A stretch of DNA of 64,000 bases. Source: Solwaraspora sp. WMMD791. Its GTDB lineage: Bacteria; Actinomycetota; Actinomycetes; Mycobacteriales; Micromonosporaceae. The notes beneath the pieces were generated by a model. The model saw only the letters and a list, made by a program, of their open reading frames with translations, did not search any database and was not told where the DNA came from. The translations under genes and the position numbers were made by a program. The number at the start of each line of letters is the position of its first letter. The stretch's first letter is position 1. Location of the stretch: assembly GCF_029581195.1 (NCBI RefSeq), contig NZ_CP120737.1:4565001-4629000 (forward strand), in the 5' to 3' direction. Below, in pieces: positions 42,112 through 51,576 of the stretch.

Positions 42112-42145
42112 TTGACACGAGGAATATTGCTTAGTCTAATATTGC
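42112..42145 (+). promoter_or_regulatory. yceI promoter and MarR-type operator
   Basis: TTGACA (42112-42117), 17-base spacer, TCTAAT (42135-42140): close to perfect sigma-70 consensus. AATATTGC occurs at 42123-42130 and again at 42138-42145, 15 bases apart, one copy within the spacer and the other over the -10 end. This is an ideal place for a repressor to act. Confidence 0.7.
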
Positions 42146-42190
42146 TGCTGCACACGTCATCCCTCAACCGCTTGTCCCCGAGAGGCAGCC

Positions 42191-42766
42191 ATGAGCACCG
42201 ACCAGAACACCCGCGAGTGGAACGGCATCACCATCCCCACCGCCGGCACCTACGAGCTCGACCAGGCGCACAAGCGGGTCGGCTTCGTCGCCCGGCACAT
42301 GATGGTCAGCAAGGTCCGGGGTGAGTTCGCCGAGGCCACGGCCACCATCACGGTCGCCGAGGACCCGCTGCAGTCCTCGGTCACCGCAGTGCTGCAGGCC
42401 GCCAGTATCACCACCGGACAGGCCGACCGCGACGCCCACCTGCGCAGCGGTGACTTCCTGGACGCGGAGAAGTTCACCACGCTGGAGTTCCGCAGCACCG
42501 GGATCGCCTCGGTCGACGGCAACGAGTTCGTCCTCGCCGGTGAGCTGACGATCAAGGACGTCACCCGCCCGGTCGAGCTGGCTGTCGAGTTCGAGGGTGC
42601 CGGTCGCAGCCCGTTCGGTCAGGACATCTTCGGATTCACCGCGACCACCGAGATCGACCGCGAGGAGTTCGGCCTGACCTGGAACGTCGCGCTGGAGACG
42701 GGCGGCGTCCTGGTGGCCAAGAAGATCAAGATCGAGATCGAGGGTGAGGCCATCCGCCAGGGGTGA
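42191..42766 (+). CDS. yceI: YceI-family protein
   Basis: 191 residues from ATG 42191. 'GTYELDQAHKRVGFVARHMMVSKVRGEF', 'SITTGQADRDAHLRSGDFLDAEKFTTLEFRST', 'GELTIKDVTRPVEL' and 'EIDREEFGLTWNVALETGGVLVAKKIKIEIE'-type strands are the YceI lipocalin-like barrel, which binds isoprenoid-like molecules. No signal peptide, so cytosolic as in most actinobacterial members. Regulated by the divergent MarR gene. Terminated by a perfect hairpin 13 bases on. Confidence 0.9.
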   Translation: MSTDQNTREWNGITIPTAGTYELDQAHKRVGFVARHMMVSKVRGEFAEATATITVAEDPLQSSVTAVLQAASITTGQADRDAHLRSGDFLDAEKFTTLEFRSTGIASVDGNEFVLAGELTIKDVTRPVELAVEFEGAGRSPFGQDIFGFTATTEIDREEFGLTWNVALETGGVLVAKKIKIEIEGEAIRQG

Positions 42767-42779
42767 GCCCGGCACCTTA

Positions 42780-42823
42780 CAGCGGCACCCCGGTCACCGT
42801 CGACGGTGACCGGGGTGCCGCTG
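42780..42823 (+). terminator. Perfect 44-bp palindromic terminator
   Basis: CAGCGGCACC (42780) to GGTGCCGCTG (42823) forms a 22-bp perfect inverted repeat centred on GTCGAC, 13 bases after the YceI stop. The stem is unusually long and without a loop gap. Strong terminator. Confidence 0.8.
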
Positions 42824-43045
42824 TGTGTGATAACCCCAGTAGAAGACGCTCGCCGGATGTGAAAAGGTGAAACCGAGCGCTTCGACCCGCTCACTTTGGG
42901 GCGATCACCGCCTGTCCCGGCTCGGGGGCCGACGACAGTCGCGGTCGAGCAGGGGTTGCACCACCAACAGTCGTTGACGGCTTCGCCGCGTCGCTCGGGC
43001 CATCGGGCAGGCGGGGTGGGGTGTCGACGCGCCGGGGAGGGCATT

Positions 43046-44527
43046 ATGGGCAGGGATGTCGCATCACGCGCGCCGTTCACCCGGGAGGACCGCGTCCGGT
43101 ACCGGCAGAAGGTCCGCCGGTGTCTCGACGTGTTCGCGTTGATGCTCGACGACTTCAAGTTCGACGCCGACCGACCCACCACCGGCCTCGAGGTGGAACT
43201 GAACCTGATCGACCCGTACGCGGAGCCCGCCATGCGGAACGCGGAAATTCTTGCCAACCTCGCTGATCCGACATTTCAGACGGAGCTGGGTCAGTTCAAC
43301 CTGGAGCTGAATGCCCGACCCCGGCTGATCGAGGGCGACGGCTTCGCCGACTACGAGGCCGACCTGCAGGCCAGCCTGGCCCGCGCCGGCGACCGGGCGG
43401 CCAAGGCCGATGCCGCGATCATCCTGATCGGCATCCTGCCCACCCTGACCCCGCAACACCTGGTGCTCAACAACCTCTCCACCAACGGCCGGTACCGGGT
43501 GCTCAACGAGCAGATCGTCGCCGCCCGCGGCGAGGACATTCGGCTGGACATCCGGGGCGTCGAGCGGCTGCAGGCGTACACCGACTCGATCGCCCCCGAG
43601 GCCGGCTGCACCAGCGTCCAGTTCCACCTGCAGGTCTCGCCCGACACGTTCGCCGCGTACTGGAACGCGTCCCAGGCCATCGCCGGGGTGCAGGTCGCCC
43701 TCGGCGCCAACGCGCCGTTCTTCTACAGCAAACAGCTCTGGTCGGAGACCCGGATCGTGCTGTTCGAGCAGGCCACCGACACCCGGCCCGACGAGCTGAA
43801 GGCCCAGGGGGTACGGCCCCGGGTGTGGTTCGGCGAACGGTGGATCACCTCGATCTTCGACCTGTTCGAGGAGAACGTCCGGTACTTCCCGCCGCTGCTG
43901 CCGATCTGCGCCGACGAGGACCCGGTCGAGGTCCTGCAGAACGGCGGCGTGCCGGAGCTGAGCGAACTACGGCTGCACAACGGCACCGTCTACCGGTGGA
44001 ACCGACCGGTGTACGACATCATGCACGGCCGCCCCCACCTGCGGGTCGAGAACCGGGTGCTGCCCGCCGGGCCGACCGTCGTCGACATGCTGGCCAACGC
44101 CGCCTTCTACTTCGGCCTGGCCCGCGAGCTGGCGGAGGCCGACCGCCCGGTCTGGACCCAGCTCACCTTCGCGGCCGCCGAGGAGAACTTCCACCAGGCG
44201 GCCCGTCGTGGCCTCGCCGCCCAGCTGCACTGGCCGCAGCTCGGTGAGATCGCGGTCACCGAGCTGGTGCTGGAGGTCCTGCTGCCGAAGGCGTACGCCG
44301 GGCTGGACCGGTTCGGTGTCGCCCCGGCGCAGCGCGACCGGCTGCTCGGCATCATCGAGCAACGGTGCCGTACCGGTCGTAACGGCGCGGTCTGGCAGAC
44401 CGAGTCGGTCTGGCGCGCCGAGCGTGAGCACGGGCTGGCCCGCCCCGAGGCGCTGCACCACATGCTGCAGCGCTACGCCGAACTGCAGCGCAGCAACGAG
44501 CCGGTGCACACCTGGCCGGTCGACTGA
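43046..44527 (+). CDS. GCS2-type glutamate-cysteine ligase family protein
   Basis: 493 residues from ATG 43046 (GGGGAGGG upstream); an earlier GTG at 42896 lacks support. 'GLEVELNLIDPYAEPAMRNAEIL', 'ELGQFNLELNARP', 'SIAPEAGCTSVQFHLQVSP', 'GGYRWNRPVYDIMHGRPHLRVENR'-type strands are the COG2170 glutamate-cysteine ligase 2 fold (ATP-grasp-like superfamily). Family members join an amino acid to glutamate with ATP. Here the product is unknown; mycothiol producers use related EgtA in ergothioneine synthesis, but no Egt genes are adjacent. Confidence 0.85.
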   Translation: MGRDVASRAPFTREDRVRYRQKVRRCLDVFALMLDDFKFDADRPTTGLEVELNLIDPYAEPAMRNAEILANLADPTFQTELGQFNLELNARPRLIEGDGFADYEADLQASLARAGDRAAKADAAIILIGILPTLTPQHLVLNNLSTNGRYRVLNEQIVAARGEDIRLDIRGVERLQAYTDSIAPEAGCTSVQFHLQVSPDTFAAYWNASQAIAGVQVALGANAPFFYSKQLWSETRIVLFEQATDTRPDELKAQGVRPRVWFGERWITSIFDLFEENVRYFPPLLPICADEDPVEVLQNGGVPELSELRLHNGTVYRWNRPVYDIMHGRPHLRVENRVLPAGPTVVDMLANAAFYFGLARELAEADRPVWTQLTFAAAEENFHQAARRGLAAQLHWPQLGEIAVTELVLEVLLPKAYAGLDRFGVAPAQRDRLLGIIEQRCRTGRNGAVWQTESVWRAEREHGLARPEALHHMLQRYAELQRSNEPVHTWPVD

Positions 44528-44569
44528 TCCGCCGGCAGCCCCGCAGGCTGCCCCTACGACGGGCCGCCC

Positions 44570-45727
44570 CTACGACGGGCTGCCGCCACCGGGTGCGGAC
44601 GGGTGCCCACGGCCGGGGGCAGCGACCGACGCCGTACCGCGGGCCGGCGCCTGACCGGTCGCACCGGCCGCGCCGCTGGTCGGGCCACCCGCCGGCTGAG
44701 CCGGCACCGGCGCGTCCCGGCGGTCGTCGGCGTCGCCCGAGCCGTCGCCGGCGGCCGTACCCGGCGGGTCGGCCTCGGTGCGGTCGGCGTCGGTGCGTGC
44801 GGCCCGCTGCCGGGAGACCTCCAGCCGCTGAGCGATCGCGGTGACCAGCACCGAGCCCGCCAGCCCGGCGATCACCGCGTACGGCGCCAGCAGGTGTGCC
44901 GACAGCTGCTCCGCGCGTGGCCCGACCAGCCGGGGCGCGGCCAGGAAGTACGCGGCGGCGATCAGCACCGGGCCGACGCATCCGGAGATCGCCGCACCGA
45001 TCCGGCGACGGGCGTCGCGGGCGGCCGGCCAGGCCGACACCGCGCCGATGATGAACGCCGAGCCCAGCGACAGCGCCGCGCCCGGCCAGTAGATGTTACG
45101 GAACCAGTACCGCTCGTCATCGGCGGTGATCTGCCAGACCCCGAGCTGGGCGCTGGTCAGTCCGGCACCGGCCAGCACCGAATCGACCACGGCCACCACG
45201 GCCAGCAGCCACAACCAGCCGACGGTCGCGATCGCGTTCACCGCCGCCGCCCGGGAGGCGACCGCCCAGATCGCCATCAGCAGTCCGACGACGGCGCCGA
45301 CCATCGCGTAACCGGCGGCGATCGTCTGCGGCGAGAAGGTGTCGGCCCGGGTCGCGCTGCGCGCCGGTACGGCGATCAGCGCGACGATCAACATGCCGCC
45401 GACCGCTGCGGCGGCGGCCAGCGCCAGTCGCCACAGGCTCGCGGTGAGCAGGCTCTCCGGCTGCCAGCGTGCGTCCGGTGCGGCTCCGTCAGTTGTCGCC
45501 GACGGGGCCAGCCGGTCGGCGACAACGGCACCGATCACCACCGACGTCGCCACGATCCAGGTGGCCCAGGCGAGGCTGGCGACCCAGGCCGATTCCCCGC
45601 CGATGTCGACGGACGGTAACCAGGCGACTATGCCGAGGCCGTAGCCCAGACCGAGCTGCGCGGCACCCGCGCCCGCAGCGACGCCGGTCGCCGTGGCGAC
45701 CGATCTTCCCCAGCCTCGTACGGCCAT
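44570..45727 (-). CDS. Multi-pass membrane protein, hypothetical
   Basis: 385 residues from ATG 45727. About eight to nine transmembrane helices (residues about 20-290), such as 'LAWATWIVATSVVIGAVVADRL', 'GGMLIVALIAVPA', 'AMVGAVVGLLMAIWAV' and 'ALSLGSAFIIGAVSAWPA'. The last 90 residues are a disordered Ala/Gly/Pro/Asp-rich cytoplasmic tail. No family recognised. Divergent from the PASTA gene. Confidence 0.8.
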   Translation of the reverse strand: MAVRGWGRSVATATGVAAGAGAAQLGLGYGLGIVAWLPSVDIGGESAWVASLAWATWIVATSVVIGAVVADRLAPSATTDGAAPDARWQPESLLTASLWRLALAAAAAVGGMLIVALIAVPARSATRADTFSPQTIAAGYAMVGAVVGLLMAIWAVASRAAAVNAIATVGWLWLLAVVAVVDSVLAGAGLTSAQLGVWQITADDERYWFRNIYWPGAALSLGSAFIIGAVSAWPAARDARRRIGAAISGCVGPVLIAAAYFLAAPRLVGPRAEQLSAHLLAPYAVIAGLAGSVLVTAIAQRLEVSRQRAARTDADRTEADPPGTAAGDGSGDADDRRDAPVPAQPAGGPTSGAAGATGQAPARGTASVAAPGRGHPSAPGGGSPS

Positions 45728-45851
45728 GCCGGGCACTGTAGCGGTCAGCGCGGGCCGAGGCGACTCGTGGGCGTCGGCACGCTGTGCGGGCGGTGGCTGG
45801 CTATCTTGAGCCTTACCGAATGTCACGCCGGGTGGTACGGAGAGGACGAGC

Positions 45852-46742
45852 ATGGCCGACAGACCGAGAGATCCTGCCGAGGACGGCTCGGCAGGTCGCG
45901 ACGTCGGGGACTACACGAGTCAGCTGCCCCGCCCGGTCGACCCGTGGGCCACCCGGGCCGGCGATCTCGACGGTGACGCGGGCGGGCCGACCAAGGTGGA
46001 CCAGCCGGGCGCGGGTCCGGGGACCGGTGCGGTGCCGCCAGCGGGGCCGGGCACTGGTGCGGTGCCGCCGGCTGGCGCGGGGACCGCGGCGATGACACCG
46101 ACCGGCGGCGACCGGGAACCGGCCTGGTCGGGTCGGGCCGGGGTGCCGGTGCGGCCGGCGGGCGGTGACGGCGCCGAGGGTTGGCCCGGTGCGGCCGGTG
46201 GCGGCACCGGTGGCGGCTGGGGCGAGCCGGAGCGCCCCGGTCAGGCTGGCCGGCCGTGGTGGTTGCCGATCCTGCTGGGCGTGCTGGCACTGGTCGTGAT
46301 CGCCCTGGTCGGCACCCTGATCTGGTGGGTGAGTAACCTGGACGACACGCGGGACCCGGTCGATCCCGGCCCGACGACGGCACCGACCGCGTCCGCTCCG
46401 TCGGAGCCGACGGGGCAGCCCGAGCCGACCGAAGCGGAGCCGACCGAGCCGGAGCCGGAGCAGAGCAGCGCGCCGGCCACGGTCGCCGTACCGAACCTGG
46501 TGGGGTTGACCGAGGTGCAGGCCCGGAGTCTGCTCGACGAACGCGACCTCGGATACCGGCTGACCTTCCGCGACTCGGACCAGCCGTCCGGCACGGTCAT
46601 CGAGACGAATCCGCCGGCCGGCAGCGAGGTGCCGCCGGGCACCGAGATCGAGCTCGTGCTCGCCGCGTCCGACAGTGAGCCGTCACCGGAGCCGAGTCCG
46701 TCGGCGACCCCCACCGGGGAGTCCGACGACGAGAACGACTGA
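45852..46742 (+). CDS. Membrane-anchored protein with PASTA domain
   Basis: 296 residues from ATG 45852 (GAGAGGACG upstream). A Gly/Pro-rich cytoplasmic region with repeats of 'PGTGAVPPAG' (residues 45-80), one transmembrane helix (about 140-160, LPILLGVLALVVIALVGTLI), a Pro/Glu/Thr linker, and one PASTA domain (VAVPNLVGLTEVQARSLLDERDLGY ... NPPAGSEVPPGTEIELVLA; about residues 215-278). PASTA domains bind cell-wall muropeptide or lipid II. Unlike PknB or PBPs it has no kinase or transpeptidase domain; a wall sensor/adaptor is the inference. Confidence 0.87.
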   Translation: MADRPRDPAEDGSAGRDVGDYTSQLPRPVDPWATRAGDLDGDAGGPTKVDQPGAGPGTGAVPPAGPGTGAVPPAGAGTAAMTPTGGDREPAWSGRAGVPVRPAGGDGAEGWPGAAGGGTGGGWGEPERPGQAGRPWWLPILLGVLALVVIALVGTLIWWVSNLDDTRDPVDPGPTTAPTASAPSEPTGQPEPTEAEPTEPEPEQSSAPATVAVPNLVGLTEVQARSLLDERDLGYRLTFRDSDQPSGTVIETNPPAGSEVPPGTEIELVLAASDSEPSPEPSPSATPTGESDDEND

Positions 46743-46826
46743 GCGCAGTGCCGCGCGGGCCGGCTGAGGTCAGCTGGCCCGCGCGTACCGCCGATGTCAG
46801 CTGGCCCGCGCTCATCCGGCCCGGAC

Positions 46827-47114
46827 TCAGCTGGCCCGCGCGGACATCACCTGGGCCGCCGGGCGGCGTTGCGCCGCCCGGCCCGGCAGGTCGGCCACCA
46901 CCCGCAGCCGCCGCAGCCCGTCGATCTGCACGAAGATCGACCGCCGGTCCACCGCGTCGCCGGCGGCGTTGAGCTCGTAGCCGTCGAGCCAGACCCAGCC
47001 CTGGTACGTCGGCCAGTCGTGCACCCTGATCACCCGGAACAGCAGTGGTTCGGTGAACTGCACGCTGGCCGCACGGGTCACGTGGAGCACCTCTCCTGAG
47101 CGGGGCAGCAGCAT
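46827..47114 (-). CDS. Small protein with QGWVWLDGY motif, paralogue of 54972-55184
   Basis: 95 residues from ATG 47114 (MLLPRSGEVLHV). The core 'ASVQFTEPLLFRVIRVHDWPTYQGWVWLDGYEL ... RRSIFVQIDGLRRL' is shared almost residue for residue in order with the protein at 54972-55184 (ASVQF..FRVTAV..TYQGWVWLAGYVL..RRDIFVQRAGLR). No known domain recalled; fold is probably a small beta barrel. Function unknown. Gap 47115-47553 on its 5' side shows nothing else but the XRE gene's promoter area. Confidence 0.7.
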   Translation of the reverse strand: MLLPRSGEVLHVTRAASVQFTEPLLFRVIRVHDWPTYQGWVWLDGYELNAAGDAVDRRSIFVQIDGLRRLRVVADLPGRAAQRRPAAQVMSARAS

Positions 47115-47553
47115 CGCGACTCCTGTGGTCGATTGCCGTTGTCGATGTCGCCACCCAGCGGCACGTACGTCGACATCGTCACCGACGGCGGACCCGGCGG
47201 GGTCGGTCGTCGACGACCGGATGCGGACGTGGCGGCAGGTCGTGCCGACCCGGTACGGCGCAACCGGGAAGGAACGATCATGCTTCAACGCTGAGTGACC
47301 TTAGGCCTACGGAAAGGGTGCACCACTGTCGCGATCAATGCAAGTTGCAAGTTGGGTCTGGCGTGGTGCGAGAATCACTCGCGAGATTGCTGCTTGAAGT
47401 CCTACATGTACCCACGGCAGACTGAACGGGATTCTTCCCGCGTCGGCGACCTCCCCCGCCCCGTACCACCGCTCGCGACGGTTCCATCGTCGCCCCTCTG
47501 CTGCGCGAGCGGGGTCCGCCGACTGCCCCTACACCCCTGACCGGAGGTGACCG

Positions 47554-48429
47554 GTGACCGAGCGCCGAAGCCCGACTGTCCGGCGCCGCCGTCTCGGCGC
47601 CGAGCTGCGCCGGCGGCGGGACGCTGCGGGCGTCACGATCGATGCCGTCGCGGAGCGTCTGGAGTGCTCCGCGTCGAAAGTTTCCCGGATCGAGACCGGG
47701 CACACCACCGCGACGCCCCGCGACGTCCGCGACATGCTGGAGATCTACGGCGTGACCGGCGCTGAGGCCGAGGAGCTGGTGCAGATCGCCCGGGAGGCCC
47801 GGCAGAAGGGCTGGTGGCATCCGTACTCGACGGTGCTGACCGGGGCCTACGTGGGCTTCGAGGCGGCGGCCAGGTCGGTGCGGGCGTACGAACAGCAGGT
47901 CGTCCCGGGGCTGCTGCAGACCGCGGACTACGCCCGCGCGATGATCTGCGCGGCGCGCCCCGACATCACCGCCGAAGAAGTCGACCACCGGGTCCATGTC
48001 CGACTGAAGCGTCAGTCGTTGTTGACTCAGGAAGATCAGATCGACGTATGGGCGGTGCTCGATGAGGCTGTGCTGAGTCGGCCGGTCGGTGGGGACGCGG
48101 TGATGCGGGCACAACTGCACCGCCTCGTCGAAGCGGCAGACCTGCCGAACGTCACGTTGCAGATCCTGCCCTTCGAGGTGGGCGCACACGCCGGCATGGA
48201 CGGCACGTTCACGATCCTCGACTTTCCGGAGCCGAGCGACGCGGACGTGGTCTACGCGGAGAACGCCACCGGTGGACTCTTCCTGGAAAAGACCGAGGAA
48301 CTACGCAAATACATCTTCATCTTTGATCACATACGCGCGGCGGCCCTCACCCCCGAGGAGTCCGTCGCCATGATCGCGAAACGTGCTAAGGAGCCATTGT
48401 GGACATCGAGGTTAAGGGGCTCCGGGTAG
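47554..48429 (+). CDS. XRE-family regulator with DUF5753
   Basis: 291 residues from GTG 47554 with CCGGAGGTG 5 bases upstream. HTH at residues about 12-60 (LGAELRRRRDAAGVTIDAVAERLECSASKVSRIETG). 'GWWHPYSTVLTGAYVGFEAAARSVRAYEQQVVPGLLQTADYARAM' begins the DUF5753 half of this common actinomycete regulator. It pairs with a DUF397 gene overlapping its 3' end by 31 bases, as nearly always seen; the pair may act like a toxin-antitoxin or differentiation switch. Confidence 0.9.
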   Translation: MTERRSPTVRRRRLGAELRRRRDAAGVTIDAVAERLECSASKVSRIETGHTTATPRDVRDMLEIYGVTGAEAEELVQIAREARQKGWWHPYSTVLTGAYVGFEAAARSVRAYEQQVVPGLLQTADYARAMICAARPDITAEEVDHRVHVRLKRQSLLTQEDQIDVWAVLDEAVLSRPVGGDAVMRAQLHRLVEAADLPNVTLQILPFEVGAHAGMDGTFTILDFPEPSDADVVYAENATGGLFLEKTEELRKYIFIFDHIRAAALTPEESVAMIAKRAKEPLWTSRLRGSG

Positions 48430-48626
48430 ACCTCACCCGGGCGGTCTGGCAGAAGAGCTCACGCAGCGGACCGAACTGCGACAACTGCGTGGAGGTCGCC
48501 TTCGTCGACCAGGCGATCGCGGTCCGCGACTCGAAGAACCCGACCGGACCAGCGTTGATCTTCACCGCCGACGAGTGGGACGCGTTCCTCGGCGGAGCCC
48601 GCGACGGCGAGTTCGACCTGGACTGA
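48399..48626 (+). CDS. DUF397 protein
   Basis: 75 residues from GTG 48399. 'AVWQKSSRSGPNCDNCVEVAFVDQAIAVRDSKNPTGPALIFTADEWDAFLGGARDGEFD' is the full DUF397 signature. Always found next to XRE-DUF5753 regulators; in streptomycetes the pairs (BldB/WhiJ-type) act in development. The start overlaps the regulator's reading frame. Followed by a terminator. Confidence 0.92.
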   Translation: MDIEVKGLRVDLTRAVWQKSSRSGPNCDNCVEVAFVDQAIAVRDSKNPTGPALIFTADEWDAFLGGARDGEFDLD

Positions 48627-48643
48627 GCCAACGGTTGAGCGAG

Positions 48644-48676
48644 GGTTGAGCCCCGGGTACGTCCCGGGGCTCAACC
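48644..48676. terminator. Bidirectional hairpin terminator
   Basis: GGTTGAGCCCCGGG and CCCGGGGCTCAACC form a perfect 14-bp stem with loop TACGT. It separates the DUF397 gene from the convergent membrane protein gene, whose last codons overlap it. Confidence 0.85.
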
Positions 48677-49207
48677 GTGTCCAGCCAACGCGTTCTCGGC
48701 CAGCGCGCTGTGCCGCAGCGCATGCCGCACCCCGATGGCGACCAGCAGGAGCACCGCCACGGTCAGCACCAGCCCGTCGGCGACCACCCCCAGCCCTGGT
48801 GCGCCGCTGAAGTACCGCGCCGCCACCGGCACCAGCGCCACCGCCGTCACCTGCACCGGCAACGCCACCAGCGGGTGCGCCGCGCGGGCCAGCAGCCCCG
48901 GGGGACTCGGCGCGGCGGGCGCGGTGACGAACGCCGCCGATCCGCCGTACAGCCGCCGCAGGCGCGGCAGCGTCACCACCGCGACCGCCGCCGCCGGTAC
49001 GGCGACCAGCAGCACCTGCGCACTGGCCGCCCCGCCCCCGATCAACCCGGCGACCCCGCCCAGGCCGGCCAGCACGAACGCGGTCAGCCAGCCGACGCGG
49101 CGCCGCAGCGCCGCAGGGCTGCCCGCCGACGGCAGCGACTCGGCGATCACGGCGGCGGCGAGCCAGCCGCCGGTCAACGCCAACCAGCCGACCAGAGCGA
49201 TGTCCAT
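48671..49207 (-). CDS. Small multi-pass membrane protein, hypothetical
   Basis: 178 residues from ATG 49207, with four to five hydrophobic segments (LVGWLALTGGWLAAAVIAES, WLTAFVLAGLGGVAGLIGG, VLLVAVPAAAVAVVTL, GLVLTVAVLLLVAIGVRHAL). Function unknown. Confidence 0.75.
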   Translation of the reverse strand: MDIALVGWLALTGGWLAAAVIAESLPSAGSPAALRRRVGWLTAFVLAGLGGVAGLIGGGAASAQVLLVAVPAAAVAVVTLPRLRRLYGGSAAFVTAPAAPSPPGLLARAAHPLVALPVQVTAVALVPVAARYFSGAPGLGVVADGLVLTVAVLLLVAIGVRHALRHSALAENALAGHG

Positions 49208-49295
49208 GCCCCGAATCCTGCCGGCCGGTCGACGTCGGCACCTCCGGACGCAGCCCTGGTCGACCCCCCATCGGTGACCCGTAGGGGTGCCGGCT

Positions 49296-49362
49296 GGCTT
49301 ACAGCGTCCGCCGGCTTACAAGTCCGCTGGCTTACAGCGTCCGCCGGCTTACAGCGTCCGCA
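49296..49362. repeat. Four tandem 16-17-bp units at the 3' end of the SDR gene
   Basis: GGCTTACAGCGTCCGCC (49296), GGCTTACAAGTCCGCT (49313), GGCTTACAGCGTCCGCC (49329) and GGCTTACAGCGTCCGCA (49346). The last unit contains the SDR stop codon (complement of TTA at 49349) and final codons. Units 1-3 lie downstream of it and repeat the stop, so the gene end has been multiplied. Confidence 0.9.
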
Positions 49363-50149
49363 GGTGGAACCCACCGTCCACGTCGAGCACCTGGCCGGTG
49401 CTGAACGGCAGCAGGTCGGTGGCGACGGCGACCACGGCCCGGCCCACGTCGTCCGGTCGGCCCCAGCGGCGGATCGGCGTCAGACCCTGGTTGAAGATCA
49501 GATCGTCGTACTTCGCCTGGACCGGGCCGGTCATGTCGGTGGCGACGATGCCGGGCCGGATCTCGTACACGTTGATCCCGTGCTCAGCCAGCCGGGCCGC
49601 GTACAGCTGGGCCGTCATCGCCAGGCCGGCCTTCGCCACGCAGTAGTCGCCCCGGTTGACGCTGGCGGTGTAGGCGCTGATCGACGAGACAATGACGATC
49701 TTCGGCGCGGTGATCGTGCCGGCCGCCACCATGTCGATCATCGCCCGGCTGACCTGCTGGGTCAGGAAGTAGGGACCCTTCAGATTGATGTCGATCAGCC
49801 GGTCGAAGGACTCCTCGCTGGCGTCGAGCAGGTCCGCCCGTACGTCCGGGGCCACGCCCGCGTTGTTGACCAGCAGATCGATCCGGCCGAAGGTCGCCAC
49901 GGTCTGATCGACCAACCGCTGCCGGTCCGCGCCGACCGACACGTCCGCGCCGACCAGCAGCGCCCGGCGGCCCAGCGCCTCGACCTGCTCGCCGACCTGG
50001 CGCGCGGCGTCGGCGTTACGGGCGTAGTTGACCACGACGTCGTACCCGGCGGCAGCCAGCGCCAGCACGATCCCGCGCCCGATGCCCCGCGAGCCGCCGG
50101 TGACGATGGCGACCCGGTCCCCGCTGCCGACCTGGTCCGCGGCGGTCAT
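49349..50149 (-). CDS. SDR oxidoreductase (3-ketoacyl-reductase type) beside GH88
   Basis: 266 residues from ATG 50149, whose ATG overlaps the GH88 stop (ATGA). Cofactor '[12 protein letters not shown]', 'NNAGVAPD', catalytic Ser in IVSSISAYT and Tyr-Lys in DYCVAKAG, with '[11 protein letters not shown]' at the end. Together with an unsaturated-uronate hydrolase it could reduce the released 4-deoxy keto sugar, as in pectin-type pathways; that is inference. Co-translated. Confidence 0.87.
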   Translation of the reverse strand: MTAADQVGSGDRVAIVTGGSRGIGRGIVLALAAAGYDVVVNYARNADAARQVGEQVEALGRRALLVGADVSVGADRQRLVDQTVATFGRIDLLVNNAGVAPDVRADLLDASEESFDRLIDINLKGPYFLTQQVSRAMIDMVAAGTITAPKIVIVSSISAYTASVNRGDYCVAKAGLAMTAQLYAARLAEHGINVYEIRPGIVATDMTGPVQAKYDDLIFNQGLTPIRRWGRPDDVGRAVVAVATDLLPFSTGQVLDVDGGFHLRTL

Positions 50150-51564
50150 CGTCCGCCCCCGACGGTGCCCGCGCTGTCGGTGTCGGCCGGGCCGAAGAAC
50201 GTGTAGTACGGCTCGTCACGCGCCACCCGCTGCAGGTAGAGCGCCAGCTCACGGGCGTGGTAGTCGCCCCACATGCTCGACTCGCCGTGCGGCACCTGGC
50301 TGCCGGCGGGCACGTGGTCCCAGCCGTTGGGTCGGTGGTAGATCGAGTGCAGGATCAGGCCCTGGTGCGTCGGGTCGGTGCTCAGGTACGGCTCGTCGAA
50401 CAGCCGGTTGGCCACGGTCAGCCCGGCCTGCCAGTAGCGGCGGCCGGCGTCGGGCTGCCCGGCACCGGTCAGGTAGCGGCCGAGTCGCAGTAGACCCTGC
50501 GCCCCGATGCAGGCCGCCGACGAGTCGACCGGCTCATGATCGTTGTACGGATCCGCCGGCCGGTCCAGGTAGGCGCCGAGTTCGGCAAGCCCGGGCGCCC
50601 CGGTGTCCCAGTACGGGATACCGTCGGTCGGGGTGTGCTCCAGGTAGAAGTCACAGGTGGCGGTGGCCGCCCGCAGCATCGTCGCGGTCACCTCGGCCCG
50701 CCCGCCGTATGGCTCCAACTCGTTGTCCGGCAGCACGGCGAGGTATTCGAGCTGCTCCGGGAAGCCGAGCATCGCCCAGGCCAGGCCGCGCGTCCAGGTG
50801 CTGAACGGCGAGTAGCCCTGCTGGGTGCTCGGGCAGCGGAACCGGCCGTCGTTCACGTTGAAGATCGACTCGTGGGCGGTGCGGCCCCAGATGTCGTAGC
50901 TGTCCCGCCCCTCGCTGTAGAAGACGTTGTACCGGGCGGTGTTCGTGGCATGCTCGATCAGCCGGCCGAGCAGCGAGATCCGCTCGTCCTGTTCCCCCAT
51001 GAGGACGTGTCCGAGCAGGTGGGAGACGGCCAGTGCCCGGCAGGAGCGGATGGTGTCGACGAACAGCGACTGCGGGCCGTTGAACGAGTAGATGTAGCCG
51101 GTGCCGTCGGCGGTGTCCCGCCAGCGGGCCGCCTGCACCGCGCCGGTCAGTTTCAGCGCCAGCTCGTAGAAGTCACGTTCGGCGCGGTCGTGCGGGATCC
51201 GGCCCTCGGCCATCAGCCGCCACAGGTTGCCGTACGTGCTGACGTTGTTGAAGCCGTGGTCGTGTACGCCGATGTGGCTGACGTGGCTGGCCATCAGGGC
51301 GACGGTCCGTTTCCGGGCGAGGTCCAGGAACCGCTGCTCGCCGGTGGCGTCGAACTGCAGCAGCGCCGAGCCGTACTGGAAGCCCTGGGTCCATTCGGTC
51401 CAGCCACGGGCAGCGTACTGGCCTTCGACGGTGAAGACCGGCGACGCCGACCCTGGTGGGCAGGTCTTCTCGATCGAGTCGATCTTGTGGGCGGAGGCTT
51501 CCCAGAGGCGGTCGATCCTGGGTTGCAGGCTGGCCGGGGTCAGCGCGTCGTCGATCCGAATCAT
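50146..51564 (-). CDS. Glycoside hydrolase family 88-like unsaturated uronyl hydrolase
   Basis: 472 residues from ATG 51564. '[21 protein letters not shown]' is the conserved (W)xRGxxWA helix of GH88, 'VNDGRF' and '[16 protein letters not shown]' are others. GH88/GH105 enzymes hydrolyse the unsaturated uronic end of oligosaccharides made by polysaccharide lyases, by water addition. No signal peptide, so intracellular. A longer frame to 52323 overlaps the vapBC genes and is rejected. A LacI-type operator precedes it. Confidence 0.85.
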   Translation of the reverse strand: MIRIDDALTPASLQPRIDRLWEASAHKIDSIEKTCPPGSASPVFTVEGQYAARGWTEWTQGFQYGSALLQFDATGEQRFLDLARKRTVALMASHVSHIGVHDHGFNNVSTYGNLWRLMAEGRIPHDRAERDFYELALKLTGAVQAARWRDTADGTGYIYSFNGPQSLFVDTIRSCRALAVSHLLGHVLMGEQDERISLLGRLIEHATNTARYNVFYSEGRDSYDIWGRTAHESIFNVNDGRFRCPSTQQGYSPFSTWTRGLAWAMLGFPEQLEYLAVLPDNELEPYGGRAEVTATMLRAATATCDFYLEHTPTDGIPYWDTGAPGLAELGAYLDRPADPYNDHEPVDSSAACIGAQGLLRLGRYLTGAGQPDAGRRYWQAGLTVANRLFDEPYLSTDPTHQGLILHSIYHRPNGWDHVPAGSQVPHGESSMWGDYHARELALYLQRVARDEPYYTFFGPADTDSAGTVGGGR

Positions 51565-51576
51565 CGGATCAGCATA

